A stretch of DNA of 64,000 nt from Nitzschia sp. pyKryTriq1. Taxonomy: Eukaryota; Bacillariophyta; Bacillariophyceae; Bacillariales; Bacillariaceae. The stretch's first letter is position 1; each line of letters begins with the position of its first letter. A program made the position numbers and the translations under genes. The notes under the pieces are model-generated. The model was not told the DNA's origin. It worked only from the letters and a program-made list of their open reading frames with translations, and did no database searches. Below are positions 28,874 through 40,489 of this stretch, piece after piece. The DNA lies in assembly GCA_956465555.1 (NCBI GenBank), contig OY101115.1:682001-746000 (forward strand), read 5' to 3'.

Positions 28874-31800
28874 ATGGGGATCTCCAAGTCTCCTAGAGCT
28901 CCTCCTAGACATGAGAAAGCTGATAGAAATCTAGCATCGATGTTGGAATCTTTAAAGCTGGAGGAGCAACTCACAAACGACAAAATTAATGAGCTCGCTG
29001 ACTTGCTTCGGGAAAAGCTGGACGTTGAGTTGGGGCAACAAGTTTTCAGAGAGATGGCAGAGAATATGGCGAGAGTAAAATTGATGGGGGTTACCTGTAG
29101 CAATTATCCTTCTTCCCCTGTTAAATCTTCGTCGAACGAATCGGTGCCTTCACTGGATGCACCAACGTGGTCTCAGGAAAGTTCGAGCCCCGAGCCTCAA
29201 CTTTCACCGAAAGTCACGACAAGGAAACCGCAGGGACCAACTCCGCGATCACCTAACCCTGTAGCAGATAGTCGAGGCAGATCTCCGGCCCGATCGCGCT
29301 ATCCAAATATTCCCAGACCCAAAAATCGAAGCCGGACTCCCGTGGGTCGCGATCTGGGAACAAAACCCAGAGGCCGATCTCCTGGCCCATCACATGCAGA
29401 TGCTGGAATCGCTGGTCGCTCTCGATCACCCCTTCCTAAGTCTCCCTTCCACACTCGTCGATCTCAATCCCCGGTCGCCCGATCTTCTCCGGCGGGGGGG
29501 GCGTTCTCGCCTCGTAGAGAGATTCCTACAGTGGCATCTCCATCCGTCTTTTATGATGCGCACATGTGCGAGTCGAGCGTTCTGGGCGGAACTCCCACCC
29601 CTCAGCGAGCCCCAAAGCATCCAGGCACGCCGCAGTCTACTGGAAGTCGGCCTCCGCTTGCTACAGTTAATGTAGATTCAAACAGCCCAGTGTCCCCACA
29701 ACCGAGTGCAACGATGCCCTCGGCGAGCGCTAATAATATGTCTGATGATGATACTAAACTGGCAGATGGCATTAAGAACCTGAATTTCGAGGACCTGAAG
29801 TTCAACGTCGGAGTGGGTGCAAGTAAGCCCAAAATATCTTCTCCTTTTCATGCCAGCCCGTCTAGTCGGAGGCAGCGATCAGCGAAGAAGATGAAATCTC
29901 CACGATCTGGCATGAGTTACCAGAGTCAAAGCACCACCAGTAACAACAGCCCCTCAAATACGTTCTCTCCCCTGGTCGATACTCCATCAACCAGAGGATT
30001 CCCAACCCCAGGAAACCAATGGGAAACATCGAACAGAGGCCGAACCCCAGCAATGCAGGAGACGGAGAATTCTAGTGCAGGCAAGCAACCAGCTGTTCGG
30101 CAGCGGTCGAGGTCGCCATTCAGGATCTTCTCGCGGCGGATACAGTCGCCAGCAGAAGGGCCTTCTCCCGACGGAGTGCCTGGTTTCAACTTGAATACCA
30201 ACGTACCATTCACTTCACCCATTCCACAATTCCAGCCTTCAACGGTGGTGCCTCCCAACGCCGCATACAATGCTGCTCCCGCTACAAATGGATCAACCCC
30301 ACAGACACCATATGAGTTCTCTGCCGAGCCAGTATCGGGGATGGACACAGCTGAGACGGCAACAAAGAAGAAAGGACGAAACACTGCCACTCCATACGTT
30401 GAAGACTCAACGCTTCAATTTAATGTGAACCTTTCTCAGAAGAACGCGCAAAATACGGCGAAAGCAAAACGAGGGGGGTTTGGCTTTCGGCGTGGGCTGG
30501 GTTCAAAACGAGCTGGCGATTACCATTCAATCCCAGCATCCAATTCTGAATCCCCAAACAACCCTACCGCCTCAACCGATCAGAAGACACCTTCCAGTGC
30601 GGGATCATTCATGGATATTGATGGCAATACTCCCCCGCCAGCCCAGGGTCTAAATCCACCGCCACCGGCGGTCCCAAATATTCCTGTCAATGTCGACGCG
30701 AATATCCAATTTAACATTGGAGTCGCTGGACAGAGGTCGCCATCTAGCAAGTTCCGAGGCAAACGACGAGAAAAGAATCCAAGATCATTAAAAACGCAAC
30801 ACCCTCGAAGCCAGTCGGCGATTTACGGAGAGATTCCTTTGCATCAATCTGCACCAAACCAGACGATGAATTCAGTCGGAGGACACGCTGATCAGCAGCT
30901 GCAGCACGCTCGGTCTCAGAGTCTATATCAAAATGTCTCGGACGACAGTGGGACCCAGTATGCCATGAAACGGGCCATGATCATGTCTCTGCGTGAGGAA
31001 GGAAAATCCCATTACATCGCCAAAGACTACCGTTCGTCCATCTTAACGTACACTGGCGCAATCAAGCATTACGTGTCCGAATGCATGGGAGAAGAATCGA
31101 AAGACTTGCTGGCGGTTCTACTTTCTAACCGTGCCGCTGGCCTACTTATGATCGGGGCTTGTCAAGCTGCAGCGGATGATTGCCAAAAGGCTCTTGAGTT
31201 TGTTTCGGAGCTTGCCTTGTCCACCAAGCCCAATGAAGGGGGACCAGTGCTAGGGCCCAAACTGTACAATCGCATGGCTAGAGCTCTCATCAAGCTTGGA
31301 AAAGTTGATTCTGCTGAACAGGCCTTCAACCAAGCAATCCATAACTCCAATGCTGTACTTGCTCACATCGATGGGACTACCGGAAGTGTACAAGCTGAGG
31401 TGACGCAGAAAGGATTGGAGCAGGTGATCCAAGAAGCCACATTGGGCCTTACAGAAACTTCGTCTCTACGTGAAAGCATGTACAAGCTGCTGACTTGTAC
31501 TCAAGCTGCTAAGTACGCTTCAAACAAGGCCACTGCTCGTGAGAAGAACCTGGAAGCTCTAGGTCATGTGAATTCAGCCCTTATGACGGCAACAGGATGT
31601 GACAGCCTTCACGAACAGAAAGTATCCCTACTTGCCACTCTAAAACGATGGCGTGAAGTAGGAAGCCATTGCGAAAGACTTGCCGCTTCGAATCTTAGAT
31701 TTGACGGTTGCTTCAGCGAAGACTTGCAGGCGAAGCATCCTTTTATGGGTGTTCGACCAGCAAAATATCTCAATCTTAACTTTTTTGGGGATACGAGAGA

Positions 31801-32995
31801 AGACGAAATTGCCGGAGCCGAATTGAAACTTAATTCGAAGTCAGCCTGGGAAGCTGTACTTCGAATTCCAATTCCACTAGTTGCCTACTATTTGCGCTCG
31901 CTACGTCTCGAAGAGCGATACCCGGCCGCAGATGCAGCGATTCGCTCACTCGAAAATTACATTAGCGAACGCTCCGGCGTCTATGACCAAAACGGCCTAC
32001 GAAATGCGTTTGCATGGTTGCCCAGGGAGCGTGAAAGACTGGCGTGCACTCGACTGGAAAGGGAGAAAGGAGACGAACTTTTCCGGAGGGGTGAATTCGG
32101 TCAAGCTGCTGTAAAGTACGCGCAGTGTCTGGGTATCGATTCAGATGGCAAGGTGGAGCAGCATGATGACACCGGCGCCGGTGGCCGCCTTCACGCTGTG
32201 TTGCATTGCAATCGTGCGGCTTGTCTTATGGCCGAGAAGAAATACAGTCAGGCGATTGCGGAATGCACTGCTGCGCTCCGCATACATCCACGCTACATGA
32301 AAGCCTTGCTTCGACGTGCTCGCTGCTACAGCCGCTTGGACCGTCTTGAAGAATCTACGTCGGAATTCCATCGATGGATTCATTTGGTCAACCAAGCCAA
32401 GGCCAACCCGCAAACTATGCATATTTCAGTAAGCCCGTGCCTTTTCGATGGACCACATGAGGTCAGCGAGGAAGATATTGCGCAGGTCAAAATGGAATTG
32501 GACGAGGTCGTCAAAGCTAAGGAAAAGGCAGATGCGGCAGCTCGGGCGCAGGCCCGTTACCAAAAACAGCGCGAAAGGTGGGAAAACGAACGGTTTGCCT
32601 CATCACAGGCAGGCGAAGCAAAAAGCCGTCGAGACTATTTCTACAGCCAACAAAGCTCGAGCTCGCGCCCCTGGGACTCTTTCGCTGATCGAGGACCCAA
32701 TCGATCTAGCAAGAACAAAACAGACAGCAACTCAGCAGGAGATCAAAAGAAAAGCCCGAAGTGTACACCAAACGAAAAGAATCATTATAAGGTCCTCGAT
32801 GTCAGAAACGACGCTTCTGACAATGAAATTAAGAAGGCCTATCGAAAGCTGGCCTTGAAGTACCACCCAGACAAGAACAAAGATGCCGGGGCTGTTGAGA
32901 TGTTCCGTCGGGTGATGCAGGCTTATGAGGTATTGAGTGACGCTCCCTCGCGGAGAAAGTACGACACAGAAAGTCGCTGGCGTATGCACTTTTAA
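28874..32995 (+). CDS. Giant TPR and J-domain co-chaperone (DNAJC7-like C-terminus)
   Basis: 1373 residues from ATG 28874 (context AGAACCATGG), intronless over 4.1 kb. Residues 1-690 are disordered, rich in Ser, Pro and Arg, with many RSRSP/SPxP patches. A short motif of the form FNV/FNI with flanking Leu/Ile and Lys/Gln occurs three times ([24 protein letters not shown]), each followed by a Lys/Arg-rich stretch. TPR repeats run from about 700 to 1240 ([47 protein letters not shown]). A J domain ends the protein (about 1302-1373) with [15 protein letters not shown], so the HPD that stimulates Hsp70 is intact. TPR plus terminal J matches DNAJC7, which bridges Hsp70 and Hsp90. The long N-terminal extension is the unusual part. 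Confidence 0.9.
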   Translation: MGISKSPRAPPRHEKADRNLASMLESLKLEEQLTNDKINELADLLREKLDVELGQQVFREMAENMARVKLMGVTCSNYPSSPVKSSSNESVPSLDAPTWSQESSSPEPQLSPKVTTRKPQGPTPRSPNPVADSRGRSPARSRYPNIPRPKNRSRTPVGRDLGTKPRGRSPGPSHADAGIAGRSRSPLPKSPFHTRRSQSPVARSSPAGGAFSPRREIPTVASPSVFYDAHMCESSVLGGTPTPQRAPKHPGTPQSTGSRPPLATVNVDSNSPVSPQPSATMPSASANNMSDDDTKLADGIKNLNFEDLKFNVGVGASKPKISSPFHASPSSRRQRSAKKMKSPRSGMSYQSQSTTSNNSPSNTFSPLVDTPSTRGFPTPGNQWETSNRGRTPAMQETENSSAGKQPAVRQRSRSPFRIFSRRIQSPAEGPSPDGVPGFNLNTNVPFTSPIPQFQPSTVVPPNAAYNAAPATNGSTPQTPYEFSAEPVSGMDTAETATKKKGRNTATPYVEDSTLQFNVNLSQKNAQNTAKAKRGGFGFRRGLGSKRAGDYHSIPASNSESPNNPTASTDQKTPSSAGSFMDIDGNTPPPAQGLNPPPPAVPNIPVNVDANIQFNIGVAGQRSPSSKFRGKRREKNPRSLKTQHPRSQSAIYGEIPLHQSAPNQTMNSVGGHADQQLQHARSQSLYQNVSDDSGTQYAMKRAMIMSLREEGKSHYIAKDYRSSILTYTGAIKHYVSECMGEESKDLLAVLLSNRAAGLLMIGACQAAADDCQKALEFVSELALSTKPNEGGPVLGPKLYNRMARALIKLGKVDSAEQAFNQAIHNSNAVLAHIDGTTGSVQAEVTQKGLEQVIQEATLGLTETSSLRESMYKLLTCTQAAKYASNKATAREKNLEALGHVNSALMTATGCDSLHEQKVSLLATLKRWREVGSHCERLAASNLRFDGCFSEDLQAKHPFMGVRPAKYLNLNFFGDTREDEIAGAELKLNSKSAWEAVLRIPIPLVAYYLRSLRLEERYPAADAAIRSLENYISERSGVYDQNGLRNAFAWLPRERERLACTRLEREKGDELFRRGEFGQAAVKYAQCLGIDSDGKVEQHDDTGAGGRLHAVLHCNRAACLMAEKKYSQAIAECTAALRIHPRYMKALLRRARCYSRLDRLEESTSEFHRWIHLVNQAKANPQTMHISVSPCLFDGPHEVSEEDIAQVKMELDEVVKAKEKADAAARAQARYQKQRERWENERFASSQAGEAKSRRDYFYSQQSSSSRPWDSFADRGPNRSSKNKTDSNSAGDQKKSPKCTPNEKNHYKVLDVRNDASDNEIKKAYRKLALKYHPDKNKDAGAVEMFRRVMQAYEVLSDAPSRRKYDTESRWRMHF

Positions 32996-33206
32996 AGTAA
33001 AATGCCAACATCGTACAATCACGAACCGCTCTCTAGAGTAGAGGTGTACTTTTTCAAAAGTAGTAAAACGGAAACATTAGCTCGACTTACCATACGTTAT
33101 TTCGACACAGCTGTACATTATAGCGCCCTACTCCTACAAGCAACTTGCAGCTACGAGTGAGTCTACTTTGTAGTCTAAATAAAAGCGACAATACATCCCG
33201 ATATTA

Positions 33207-34784
33207 TTAGCTGAGATCGACTGCGGAATCCTTGTCTTTTTCTGACAAAAGGGGTCGACTGGAAGTGCGTCTTCGCGATTGTGCTTCTGCGCTGTCAATC
33301 AAGTCGACCTTGTCGCCAGAGTATGTTCGGGACAGTCTTCGTCGTGATTTGGCGTCGGCGCTATTGACTCCTTTCAGGTCACTTCCCGAAAGTGAACGGC
33401 TCGGTCTTCGACGCGGTCGTGAGGATGATCTTGTACTTTGGGCCGGCTCTCGGAGCCATGTGAACTGTTCTTCGACATTGTCTACGTCCCGATCAGTCGA
33501 CCTTCCCCGCCTTGTAGGACCTGGGCTGCGGCTACCAACACCTCTTCGCGATGATGCTTCAGCGTTTGATATAGGACCACCGCTTCTGTATCTCCGTCCC
33601 CTCAACTTCCCGATAGCTTCTCTCTTGTCTTCTTCGTATTTTTTCTGAATCTCAAGACGCTTTGCTACTTCTCCCAGGGTTGATTTGTCTACTCTCTCGG
33701 AGACCTTCCCTTCAACCGAAGTAGCTTTTGTGGCAGGTTCTCTTTTCCATTGCAAAATTGCGTCTTCTCTACTCTTGTTTGTCCTTCTCTTAGCACCCCG
33801 ACTACGAGATCTCTGCCGTTCCCTATTTTCCCTATTCCCACTATACACACGCAAATGCGATGCTTTCCTTGAGGATAGCGGCGGAGGAGTACCTGTAGCC
33901 GGTGCACCAGGTCTGAGGCTTTCCGAAGTCGACTCCTCCCCTCCTTTGATATCTTCCTTATTCTTCCGATCACCGGGTTGTTGCCCTTTCTTAGAAGATC
34001 CCGAGCCACTTTTTATCCGTCTGGTGGATCCCTCCCCCTCGGAGTTCCTTTTGCCGTCGCTTGATACAGAATTTTGACTAAGATCGCTGGGGTGTTTTTT
34101 TCTGGAAGGTCCTGCGTCTGACGTTTTGCCATTTTTAAGTCGTCTAGAGGATCCCTGCTCCTCGGACTTCTTCCTTCCCTCAGTTGATTTATTAGAGTGT
34201 TGGGAGCTTGTAGCTTTCTCAAAAACCGCTTCATCCCCAGGAGCGGTGGCCGTATATGGTGTGGAAAGGGCGCCAGCAATCTTCGCTTCGGCAGTTATTG
34301 GATTTCTCTGCCAGCCGAGAATAATTTCCTTTCTTCTCTTTCGCCTCTCCTCTCCGGCTTGACTACGTTTGGGGGTTGACGGTGTTTTCGGCTGACCACG
34401 TTTGTCCTCGACAGAACTCATGCACGCTGGTTTAGTTCCGCTTGCTTTTGTTGGATTCCGCTGCCAACCGATGACCGTGCCATTTTTCGGCGCTTTGCTT
34501 TTTTTCTTGACTCCCTTTTCTTCACTGATAGTATCTGGTAGCCCTTGTGATGGTGCTGTAGGTTTCGCCACGCCAGCACGACGTGAAATTTTCGTTTCTT
34601 GAACGATTACCTGACCATCCAACCCGATGCCAATTGCTGTGGCAGCCGTGGCAAATGACTTTGTGTCATCGGCGCTGCTCGATGCCTTGGAAGAATCATC
34701 AAACGCACAAGAGGAAACCGACACTTGGCTAGAACTCTCGTGGAGCTGCCCATATTTTGCTTTTGGCCGAAGACTTCTTTTCAT
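33207..34784 (-). CDS. Disordered basic protein with four W-x-R-x-P motifs
   Basis: 525 residues, single exon, no signal peptide. Nearly all low complexity, rich in Ser, Arg and Lys. Four short, spaced motifs stand out: TVIGWQRNPT, IILGWQRNPI, ILQWKREPAT and FTWLREPAQ, that is W-[QKL]-R-[NE]-P. A second set recurs near the C-terminus (GSDLKGVNSADAKSRRRLSRTYSGD, with DSAEAQSRRRTSSR). Repeated aromatic-basic stickers in a disordered chain are typical of scaffold or client-binding proteins, such as those that condense a partner; that is inference. The N-terminus MKRSLRPKAKY is basic and gives no organelle signal. I do not recognise a family. Confidence 0.65.
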   Translation of the reverse strand: MKRSLRPKAKYGQLHESSSQVSVSSCAFDDSSKASSSADDTKSFATAATAIGIGLDGQVIVQETKISRRAGVAKPTAPSQGLPDTISEEKGVKKKSKAPKNGTVIGWQRNPTKASGTKPACMSSVEDKRGQPKTPSTPKRSQAGEERRKRRKEIILGWQRNPITAEAKIAGALSTPYTATAPGDEAVFEKATSSQHSNKSTEGRKKSEEQGSSRRLKNGKTSDAGPSRKKHPSDLSQNSVSSDGKRNSEGEGSTRRIKSGSGSSKKGQQPGDRKNKEDIKGGEESTSESLRPGAPATGTPPPLSSRKASHLRVYSGNRENRERQRSRSRGAKRRTNKSREDAILQWKREPATKATSVEGKVSERVDKSTLGEVAKRLEIQKKYEEDKREAIGKLRGRRYRSGGPISNAEASSRRGVGSRSPGPTRRGRSTDRDVDNVEEQFTWLREPAQSTRSSSRPRRRPSRSLSGSDLKGVNSADAKSRRRLSRTYSGDKVDLIDSAEAQSRRRTSSRPLLSEKDKDSAVDLS

Positions 34785-35428
34785 CCTTCCTCTAATAATT
34801 TCAGATCAGGACGATGCGATTATTATTCAAATAACAGACTTCTATGTGTGTCATCCTTATTTCCTGGGCCCATTTGACTCGACAGCAGATGGCAATTGGC
34901 AGTTCTGGCTGTTGCTCGACCAACGTCGTCGCCATGGCCAAAAATTCGAGGGGCAGAACAAAAACAAACTTCTTGTACCATGTTCTAACTTCGAACTCTC
35001 TCTCTAGAGAGTTTGGGTCACTTGAATCAAACTTCTCGATTTTATTGGTTGGCGGTCGGTTTGTTGCTTGCGGTTTCATCTACGGGTATCATACGTACCA
35101 CGTACAGTACCGGTAGAAGCATACCGTACTGGTGTTACGTACCGGTACACGTACGGTGATAATCTCGCGCCAAAAACACGTCTGTCTGGTGTCCGACGAA
35201 TCTTATCGTGTCGCTTTGATGACGTGTCAGCGTCTGTGAACCGCACGATAGATCTGATGATGATAATAATATTATTCTCGCACGTGCTTTTTCTTTCATA
35301 CCAACAACGACCAGAAGGAAGTAACGACAACCATTTCGGATCATGTTTAGCAATTTTTTCCGAAAGCGAAGAAATATCTCCACTTTCCCGAAAGCATAAA
35401 AGGACACCCCTGAGAACATCTTCCCATC
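34785..35428. promoter_or_regulatory. Bidirectional promoter region with GTAC array
   Basis: Between the W-x-R-x-P protein (minus) and the PLP synthase glutaminase (plus). A GTAC array occupies 35092-35156 (GTACCACGTACAGTACCGG, then TACGTACCGGTACACGTACG). Short frames on either strand are not convincing. Confidence 0.5.
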
Positions 35429-36416
35429 ATGACATCGACAGTCGATCAGAGCAAACCACTAGTTGGTGTTCTTGCACTCCAGGGTGCCTTTGAAGAACAC
35501 CAAACATGCCTAGAAGCCGCCGGGTGCCGCACGGTACAGGTGGGTTTGAATTTATAATTTCGGCTTTCTGGCGGTATAGGCTGTTGTTCCAAGCGAGCTC
35601 ACGACAGTTCATTCGTTTTGTATACCATAGGTTCGGAGTGTAAAGGATATGGAAGGGCTGGATGCTATGGTTCTTCCAGGAGGCGAATCCACTGCGATGG
35701 GATTGATCGGTAACGCTGTTGTGAACCCAGACGGAAAAAATGTATGGGACGGTCTTCGCGAGTTCATGAAAACAAAGCCTACATGGGGAACATGCGCGGG
35801 AATGATTCTATTGGCTGATCAATGTGTCGGTGCAAGTGCTGTTATTGAAAATGGCCAGGCCCTGATTGGCGGCATTGATATTTTGGTATGCAGGAACTAT
35901 TTTGGATCTCAGGTATCTTCGTTTGAGATGCCGACCCCGCCTCCTCCTGGACTAGAATCTCAGGAGTCCTATCCGGGTGTGTATATTAGAGCTCCAGCAA
36001 TTTTGTCTGCTGGTCCAGACGTGACCGTTTTGGGGAAAGTTGTGGCTACTCCGTGCCGCCAGGCGGCCGTCGTTTTGCAGGAATTGGAGCGCAAGATCGA
36101 GCTGGGGGAAAAGGTTGTTCAGATGAAGGTTGTTGATGCACTTGAACGAAAATCGTCGCAAGAGATCACCTATCGAACGGTCATCAAGCCGGCGTCCGAG
36201 GCAGAAGAAGAAAAGAAAGAAGTCAGCACAATTGAAGAGGCAGACGGTCATAATATTGTTCTTCCTGGGGCAGCTGATGGAAGCAACGCACGGGAGGTTA
36301 TCTGTGCCGTACAAAAGGGACATCTCCTTTGTACCGCCTTCCACCCAGAATTGACCAATGATTATCGTTGGCACGAATACTTCACAAAAATGGTGCTGGA
36401 ATCAAAGTCTTCATAG
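35429..36416 (+). CDS. PDX2: Pyridoxal 5'-phosphate synthase glutaminase subunit (PdxT/Pdx2/SNO)
   Basis: Two exons, 35429-35539 and 35631-36416, with a 91-nt phase-0 intron (GTGGGT...ATAG), giving 298 residues. The first exon supplies the N-terminus MTSTVDQSKPLVGVLALQGAFEEH, needed for the glutaminase fold. Then LPGGEST, the nucleophile in GTCAGM (Cys92) and the His/Glu pair in FHPELT (His275, Glu277) complete the triad. It releases ammonia from glutamine for Pdx1 in vitamin B6 synthesis; Pdx1 is not in this window. Residues about 175-255 form a charged insertion (ERKIELGEKVVQ..., ASEAEEEKKEVST) absent from typical 190-225 residue PdxT proteins. No organelle presequence is seen. Confidence 0.95.
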
Positions 36417-36672
36417 GTTAGTTCGCGCACTGGATTACCCGCCGTGGTTATTGGAAGCGTGGCGACCTCGTAACATACGGCCCACAACGTGCTATTATAC
36501 GAGTAGTCTATCTCTCTCTAGTAGGGTTGGAGGTCGTTGTTCATAATTATCCTCCATAATCTATCCCCCCATGTTTCAGTCTAGTGAAAAGAATATGACC
36601 TAATTGCAATCTGAAGCCTTCCATACCCCGCTTCGACAATAATATTTCAGTGACAAGAAAATCATGTTTCCT

Positions 36673-39600
36673 CTAGAAAGTCCAACCCCCAACTCCCATC
36701 GACTCTAGCTTTTTGATCATTGTTTCAAAGTAGCTCTGTTTCATCAACACCTCCTTAACGGCCGCCTCGACATCTTCCAATTGCGCATCAAAACGAATAC
36801 AGAGGTTGGCAGGGATTCGTTTGTCCTGGAGTTTGAGCAGCCCCGAATCCAAAAGACGTTCCAAAATAGACTTCAGCTCGCTAACTGTCTCCAAATCAAA
36901 TTCTCTATTTGCCTCTTGGCAAATCTCGAGCATTGTCGACAAAGGAAGGGAACGAGACCCGATAATTTGAGCCAGGTGGATGCAGAGGCAGAGGACAACC
37001 TTTTCATTGGCGGGGGCCTCCTGCACCAAGTCTTTGCACTTGATCGTAGATGCTTTGGCAGTCTTCATGGCATGAGATACTTTGACAACTGGTTTGTCGT
37101 GGAGAGCATCTAATTTCTCATCTGTCATTCCATCCATGGCCCCCATAATCGATCCAGAGAGCATCTCCAGAAATTTGCGGGCGTCTCCACTTGATCCAGC
37201 CACTTTCATGGAGAGGAGCTTGGTGGCTTGTTCCTCCACAACAGACTTGCCAATCTTGCTCAAGGCAATATACGTCAAATCTTTCTCGTCATACGTCCTG
37301 AAAACTACCTTGTTGGATCGGGGCTGACGTTGAATGCAAGATAGGGGAGGGCAGGGAAATGCAAAATAGTCAGAGAATCAATCGATCGAGTCTGCAATAG
37401 CATCTTTCGCAATGACATCAAAATTTTACTTACAAATCCAAGCTCTACCAAACGCGCCGCCTTGTCATTCTCTACCGAGTTGGAAATCCCAATGACACCC
37501 ACCATGTACCGTGGATTGGAAGCCCAATCCAGCAGTGTTTCAATGTATCCTTCGGACCTCGTGCGATGTTGTGCTTTTGCTGCATTCGACTGACCACTGT
37601 TGTTGCTGGATACAAGGTAGTCAATTTCGTCGAGAATAAATATAACTGTCGGTTTTCGACAGTCTCGGCCTTCCGATGGTCGTTTTAGATTTTTCTCAGT
37701 CGTCTCGGCATAGCCCAAGGTTATCCGAAGTGCTTCTTCTTTGGATTGACTTCTCATATGAGAGCAATTGACATAGCAAAACGTGGGAGGGACTTCCCAC
37801 TCATCGCAAGTATCCGAAAACGCCTCCTTGACTAGCTCGCCACACTTTTCGACAGTCATACTCTTTCCACTTCCTGGAGCACCGCACACGTGCATCACGG
37901 GGACAGAATCGCCAGTACCGCTAATCCCTTTGGACTTGACAACAGCAGTGAAAAAGTCATGAATGGCTTGCCGAGGTCCCAAAATCTTGTTGCATCCTAC
38001 GACGCTCTCGTTCTCTTTACGCAAAGCTTCCAAGCAACTGTTGAGCTTTTCACGATTAGTTCTACCAGGAAGCTCGACTTCTACAAGAGGTTCCGGTTCC
38101 AATGGAGGCGGTTCCGTCGTATCCTCCACCGCCGGCGATGGTTCCTCCGGTGGCTTCGATTGTGTTTCGCTGGATAATGATTCTTCCGATGGAGGATCCT
38201 CGGTGCTGTCTTTGGATGCTGCGTCTGGTGGTATATTGGTAGATGTTTTTCCTGTTGCAGTAGTAGGAGCAGTAGTCGTCGTTGTTGTTGGCGTGGCGGC
38301 TGCCGGTGGAAAGACTTGCCGGGGTCTCAGTTCCCGGCGTGAGACATCGCTACGACGACCCACCGGTCCCCGACAGGCTTCTTCCAAAGCTCGAGCATTG
38401 AATTTGGCCGAACTGCCAGTATCCCCGATTTGACCGGAAGATTCTTTCGCATAACGTGTACGAGGACCGGTCCGAGGAGTCTTTTCTTCGTCGTCGTCCA
38501 CCGCCGCCGCAGCAACTCTTTCGTGGGGTCGAGCGATGGGTGTCATATTGGCATCTTCTTCTGCTTCTGCTTCTACTTCTTCTTTCTCTTCTTGGTTTGA
38601 CTTCTTGGCGATAATTCTTCGTTTGGAGCAAGACCTGGAAGTCGGTGTTTTGGACTTGGGTCGTCCTCGTTTCTTACCCTGGCTACTACCACCACCCCTA
38701 CTTTTGGCAGCGGGCTTTTCCGGTTCGCGTTCTTCTTTACGAGTCATCGTCGCCGTCGCCGTCGTCGTCGCCATGACAGTGCCTTGCTCCTCGTCTTGCT
38801 CTTCATGCTGATCCGCGCAAGCCGAAGAGGTGGTGACCACCGTCGCGGAATCTCCTTGAGGATGACTATGATTGTGATGATCATTCTTCGAATCATCCTC
38901 CATGGGTGTCGTGGTGGGGGGACGTTCTGCCGTAGTAGTAGTAGTAGTAGTAGTAGTAGTATTAATGGTAGCAGTACTAGAAAGTGCCGGTAGTTGGAGC
39001 GGGGCAGGAACGATCGCTGTAGTAGTGGTAGTAGTACTAGTACTAGTTCGCGCCTGCTGGACTTTTAGCCACTTGTGGTATTCCATCCACTCATTCATGG
39101 CCGAATCGAGATCCGGATCGGTCTTGGCTAGAACGACCAATTCTTGGGCCTTGGCGAGGAACGTAGTAGCATCTTGTGGGGAGAGATATTGCGTCACGGC
39201 GCTGGCGGAATACGTCCGTTCACCACCATGGCGACAGCCCCGTCGTCCGAGTACGAGCCAGATGGGAGACTTAATGTCGTTGTTGTGTTCGCCGCCGCCG
39301 CCACCAGCAGTGGTAGTCGTAGTACTTGTCGTTGATGTGGTAAATCGTTCCATCATTTCATAGGCCATCTGTTGTTTCTTTTGCAGCCACTCCTTCTCAA
39401 GTTGTTGCTTCTTTTGTGGTTGCCGTTGCAAACGTCGTTGATACAGACTTTCTTGGAATTGTACCGCACTGTCCATGTCGGGCAAATACCAACACGGCCA
39501 CCAACACGAAGAAGAAGAGGATGATGATTCTGCTGATGTTGATGTTGATGTTGGAAGCAAGACAAAAGAGACATTGTAGGTGGGGATCTCTCCGGAATTA

Positions 39601-39830
39601 TTACCATCACCCAAAGTCCGAAGTTTCGGCGCAAACGCGGCAGTGGCAGTAGAAGAAGAAGACGATGATGCTGATGGTAGTGCTAGTGGTGGGAGGCGTA
39701 CTGGTACTCGTACAGGTACCGGTAGTGCCAGCGGAAGTGTGAAAGGTGCCGGATGAAACCGAGGCACTACTAACGCTGCTGCTGGCTCCTTGTTGAGACG
39801 GGGAGGACGTTTCCACGGAGCTTGCAACAT
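36673..39830 (-). CDS. ORC1/CDC6-type AAA+ replication-licensing ATPase
   Basis: Two exons, 37434-39830 and 36673-37308, with a 125-nt phase-0 intron (GTAAGT...CAAG); 1010 residues. The start is the ATG at 39830; the frame upstream has no ATG and is only a trinucleotide run. The first 590 residues are low complexity, with several Thr and Val runs coded by microsatellites. The ATPase domain starts near 593: Walker A GAPGSGKS (650-657), Walker B FILDEID (to 737), sensor 1 GISNS (781-785). After the intron come VVFRTYDEKDLTYIALSKI and a winged-helix region (LLDSGLLKL), as in CDC6 and ORC1. These load the MCM helicase at origins. No BAH domain is evident, which favours CDC6, but ORC1 cannot be excluded. 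Confidence 0.88.
38932..38961. repeat. (GTA)10 microsatellite inside the ORC1/CDC6 gene
   Basis: Thirty bases of perfect trinucleotide repeat. On the minus strand it codes a Thr run in the disordered N-terminal region. A second such tract (ACT)n lies just before the start codon at about 39838-39861. Confidence 0.9.
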
Positions 39831-40489
39831 TCTTCTTACTACTACTACTACTACTACTACTATCAGTGATGGAAGTAGAGGAGTGTGTTCTTGACTACCG
39901 GTACTTGTACAGTACAATAGAGTCAACAATAACAGAAGGGAGACGCTGTTCGTACTCGTACTCGTACTCTTTTATGTTTGGTGGGAGGTTATTTTTGTTG
40001 TTGCGTGTCTTGTGTCATTTTCAGCTTGCAGCGCATTGAGCGTTGATTCTGTAGTACTCGTAGCGGCCCCGCGAATACGGGTGCTACGTAGGATACAGTA
40101 GGATTGCTACAGGAGGTCTCCATGACGAATCATCATCAATATGCAGACGGACCGGCGGGCTTTTTGGAAGTCTTTTTGGCGCGAAAATGATCGACCTAAA
40201 TGACTAATAACAGTCAATCCAGATAGTAAAATCCATTTCCATCCATCCATCTACTAGTATCATCAACAAGACTATAAGAAGTATCATTGACTTTCGACTA
40301 TACTATACTATACTATACTATACTATAGTTCTCTAGAGTAGGAGCTCTAGGAGGAGTACGAATATTGTGGAAGGATGGTGGTTAACCGAAGTACGAAGTA
40401 GGTGTCATAGTAGGAGAAGACGAGTATACTGCCTTGTTGATACTAGATCTATTAACAACAGTATTTGCGCAGACGTGTGTATGTATATT
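39831..40489. other. Intergenic region with GTAC array and pentanucleotide repeat
   Basis: Upstream of the ORC1/CDC6 gene and downstream of the J protein. A GTAC/GTACTC array sits at 39896-39969, and a pentanucleotide repeat is listed separately. No gene is supported. Confidence 0.5.
40298..40327. repeat. (ACTAT)6 pentanucleotide repeat
   Basis: Six perfect copies over 30 bases in intergenic DNA. Confidence 0.9.

Noticed and set aside
33207-34784. Direct equivalence to the Rubisco linkers EPYC1 or PYCO1
   Set aside because: No plastid targeting signal and the sticker sequence differs; only the general design is similar.
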